Shown here one piece after another: positions 61,726 to 64,000 of a stretch of DNA of 64,000 bases (position 1 is the stretch's first letter; every line of letters starts with the position of its first letter). Both the position numbers and the translations under genes were made by a program. The notes under the pieces are model-generated. The model was not told the origin of the DNA. It did not search any database and saw nothing but the letters and a program-made list of their open reading frames with translations. Origin of the DNA: Casuarina equisetifolia (lineage: Eukaryota > Streptophyta > Magnoliopsida > Fagales > Casuarinaceae); the NCBI GenBank assembly GCA_028551475.1, contig CM052361.1, positions 21,527,491 through 21,591,490 on the forward strand. The letters run 5' to 3'.

Positions 61726-62700
61726 CTTATATGTGAAAGTGAAATTCCTAGAAGCAATTGTAAATAGTCTTTCTAACACACTGTACATTATTTCATGCTA
61801 AACATTAACTACACTAATGTATTTTCTCATAAGTTCAAGCTAAAAATGCAGTCAAAATGAGGGTGGACATAGAAGGCACACATTGCATTTATAGGGACCT
61901 AAATGCACCCATATAGGCTCATATCAAAGATCTTTCTTGAATGATATTGAAAGAAAAGGTTAGCCAAATAATCCATATCAAGCATTAAGCCATGAAATGC
62001 ACTTATAAAGTAAACCCCATGAAAGATCTTTGCATCAGTATGTTTGTCGGTCTTTCAAACCTATTATATAGTAATATGGAAGTGGCATTTTTCATGTTAA
62101 ATTAGCCATTATTTGTTACCTTTTTGATTGTGCGGAATAGTTAATTCTTTCAAATGAGGTAAGTTTTGCTGAGACTAGATATATGTGCAACACATACAAT
62201 GACATGAAATATTTCTTGATGGAACTCCATTACATTCATTGTGACAACAATTTAAATGGAAAAACTAATAGAAGAAATTATTTTTAGACATAGTAAAATC
62301 TCAGGACTAATTTGTTTTAATTCTAAAAGGTAAATAGTAATTTTCTAATAGTAAAATTTAAGGGCTAATTCTTCTACTTAACATTTGTATGCAGAAGTAA
62401 GACTTTTCGAAGCGGTTATAAATAATCCTCTTAATACATTGGGCATTATTTCATGCTTAACATCGACTATGATAGTGTATTTTTTCTTAAGGTTAAGCCC
62501 AAAATGCAATCAAAATGAGCAAAGATGTAGAGGGTATACATTGCACTTACAAAGACCTATAACACCCATAGCAGCTCATATCAAAGACCTTCTTTCTCAA
62601 ATGAGATTGCAAGAGAAGGTAAACCAAATGATCTAGATTAAGCACTGAGCCATGAAACCCACTTACAAAGTTTACCTCATGAAAGACCTTTATATTGGTA
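61726..62700 (+). pseudogene. Pair of GH3 exon 1 relics, second repeat unit
   Basis: Exon 1 at about 61730-62050 and again at about 62385-62700 (open frame 62385-62636, with DLLSQMRLQEKVNQMI, close to the family pattern). The GH3 upstream flank separates them. Confidence 0.8.
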
Positions 62701-64000
62701 TGTTTGTCCTTTTTTAAAATGTACTGTCTTTTTTATGTAAGGTGAAAATGTTTAGGTCCCAAATTACAGGAAAAAGATAAAGCCCAGATGTTCTAGTGTG
62801 TATGAGGTTAGAGATAAGTCATGAAGCCATTAGTACCACCTCTAATTAACAAAACTAACCCCATCATAGAAACTTTTCTTCATGCATGTGAAAGAAGAAG
62901 CTTGAAATTTTTTTCGTGAAAATTTATTTCATACAAGAGGTTTCTTACTTGTGAAATTTTATTGAAACTTTTTTATATGCAGTCTATATAGTGAATTTTT
63001 TATGTAAAGGGTTTAGTTTTGCTTCTTGTATTGTATAGGTTGTACGCCTCTTTTATAAGTAATGGGCCATTACTAAATGTTTTGTTAAGGACTTAGTTTA
63101 TTTTATGGCTTGTATTATATGGGTTATAGGATTCTTTTAAAAAGTAGTAGGCCAGTATTATTTGTCATCAAAACAATAGTGTTTTGGGGTTTGCATGAAA
63201 CATTATTAAATGGAAACTTTTGGGGATAAGGAGAAAGTTCATTATTTTCATTAAAAAAAGAAAAAGAAAAAGAAAAAATTAAAGCTTATGCTTCCTTCAA
63301 GGTTTCTCCTGTTCTTTTCATGTTTTTAAAACTATGTGAGTTGCATTAAATTGTGCTTTATTAATATTCGAAAGAAAAGTGCTGAAATAGCCTTAGGTTG
63401 GCTAGCTAGAGCCTATCTTAGTGGTTAAATGGAATTAAAGGGTTGCTTTTAAGAACGTTTAGGTTGGATTGTGTATTGGTAGTTTGTGGTGAGTTTAGGT
63501 TATGGAGGTTAGAACAGGTAATTATGAGGCGATTAAAAAAAAATTAAGTGGGTAAAATATCCTTAAAGGACTAATCGATTGAAACAAGTGAGTTTTGTGC
63601 CAATTAGAAAAAAAAAGGAATAATCATGATAAAGGAGAAAAAACATATATTTAGTGGTAGGTTTAGATTGGTTTTTAATAATTCATATTGAGTTCTCTAG
63701 ATGCTTGGTCTATTTACCTACTATTAATGTTGCATGTAACTAATAAATAACTTTTCTAGGAAGCATACTAAGTTACAAAGGTAGTAGGCATCCTTAATGA
63801 CTTCAAAATGGGCTAAAATGGTTAACAACTTTCAGAAGACTATACTTAAGTCGTGGCTTAGGATAACCCTTTTATATGGGATTGATGTTGTTCATGACAA
63901 TAACAATATCTATGTTACCATTATTTCCACACAACATTGGTCTTAGAGTTACCAAGTTATAAAAGAAAATTTATCATACAATTCTTAATACATACTATTA
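62701..64000 (+). pseudogene. GH3 pseudogene H (intron 1, exon 2), cut by window edge
   Basis: Intron 1 (62840-63755) and exon 2 (63757-63960, broken), then the beginning of intron 2 at the window end. The array therefore continues to the right. Confidence 0.8.

Larger units (their letters stand above)
58500..64000. repeat. Second unit of a ~10.4-kb higher-order repeat (first unit 48105-53620)
   Basis: Landmarks repeat in the same order at a nearly fixed offset: inverted exon 8 (48125/58545), exon 9 join (48990/59390), exon 2 (49796/60183), TATGTGAAAGTGAAATTCCTA before exon 1 (51349/61732) and the next exon 2 (53413/63757). At least 5.5 kb is shared; the right end lies outside the window. 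Confidence 0.85.

Noticed and set aside
41700-63750. tRNA-derived SINE in the repeated intron 1 segment
   Set aside because: TAGTGGTTAAGTGGAATTGG looks a little like a polymerase III A box, but no convincing B box or A-rich tail follows, and the repeats are explained by GH3 intron duplication.
1-64000. CRISPR arrays, phage or other prokaryotic defence systems
   Set aside because: Introns, LTR elements and gene families show nuclear plant DNA; the direct repeats present are gene-fragment duplications, not short spaced repeats.

Overview
The window is nuclear DNA from a flowering plant, most likely a eudicot. It is AT-rich, its genes have many GT-AG introns, it holds Ty1/copia elements with a tRNA-iMet type primer site, and it encodes a plant-type glycoside hydrolase family 3 (GH3) beta-glucosidase and the coatomer delta subunit. 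I cannot name the species. There are no bacterial operons and no CRISPR array.

Layout. 0.18-5.46 kb: exons 2-9 of a GH3 exo-beta-glucanase/beta-glucosidase gene, open throughout; exon 1 lies left of the window. 5.5-10.7 kb: its 3' flank, a solo LTR (6171-7692), a spacer segment that recurs three times (D1), and a decayed Copia remnant on the minus strand. 10.7-22.1 kb: a GH3 pseudogene split by an 8.3-kb SIRE-type Copia element (11452-19756, minus strand) with 1524-bp LTRs and a 5-bp target duplication GTTAT. 22.2-26.8 kb: spacer copy D2, a minus-strand pentatricopeptide-repeat gene relic, then sequence with nothing recognised. 27.26-34.40 kb: the coatomer delta-subunit gene, 11 coding exons, intact except for one in-frame TAG. 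34.4-38.9 kb: spacer ending in a relic of the GH3 3' flank and spacer copy D3. 40.1-64.0 kb: an array of broken GH3 copies in which individual exons are duplicated, deleted, fused and inverted. It runs off the right edge.

History, as inferred. A GH3 gene plus its downstream spacer was duplicated in tandem, giving the D1, D2 and D3 positions. Only the leftmost copy stayed open. A copy carrying a ~265-bp insertion in exon 3 was then amplified into the 40-64 kb array. At least 5.5 kb of that array was copied again with a period of about 10.4 kb, carrying an exon-8 inversion along.

The main points for follow-up are: the intact GH3 copy has Ser where a decayed sister still has Trp beside the catalytic nucleophile; the array contains a ~1.2-kb inverted repeat of exon 8/intron 7 that could form hairpin RNA matching the intact gene; and the coatomer gene has a premature TAG in an otherwise clean frame. 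I found no evidence for a wholly new type of system.
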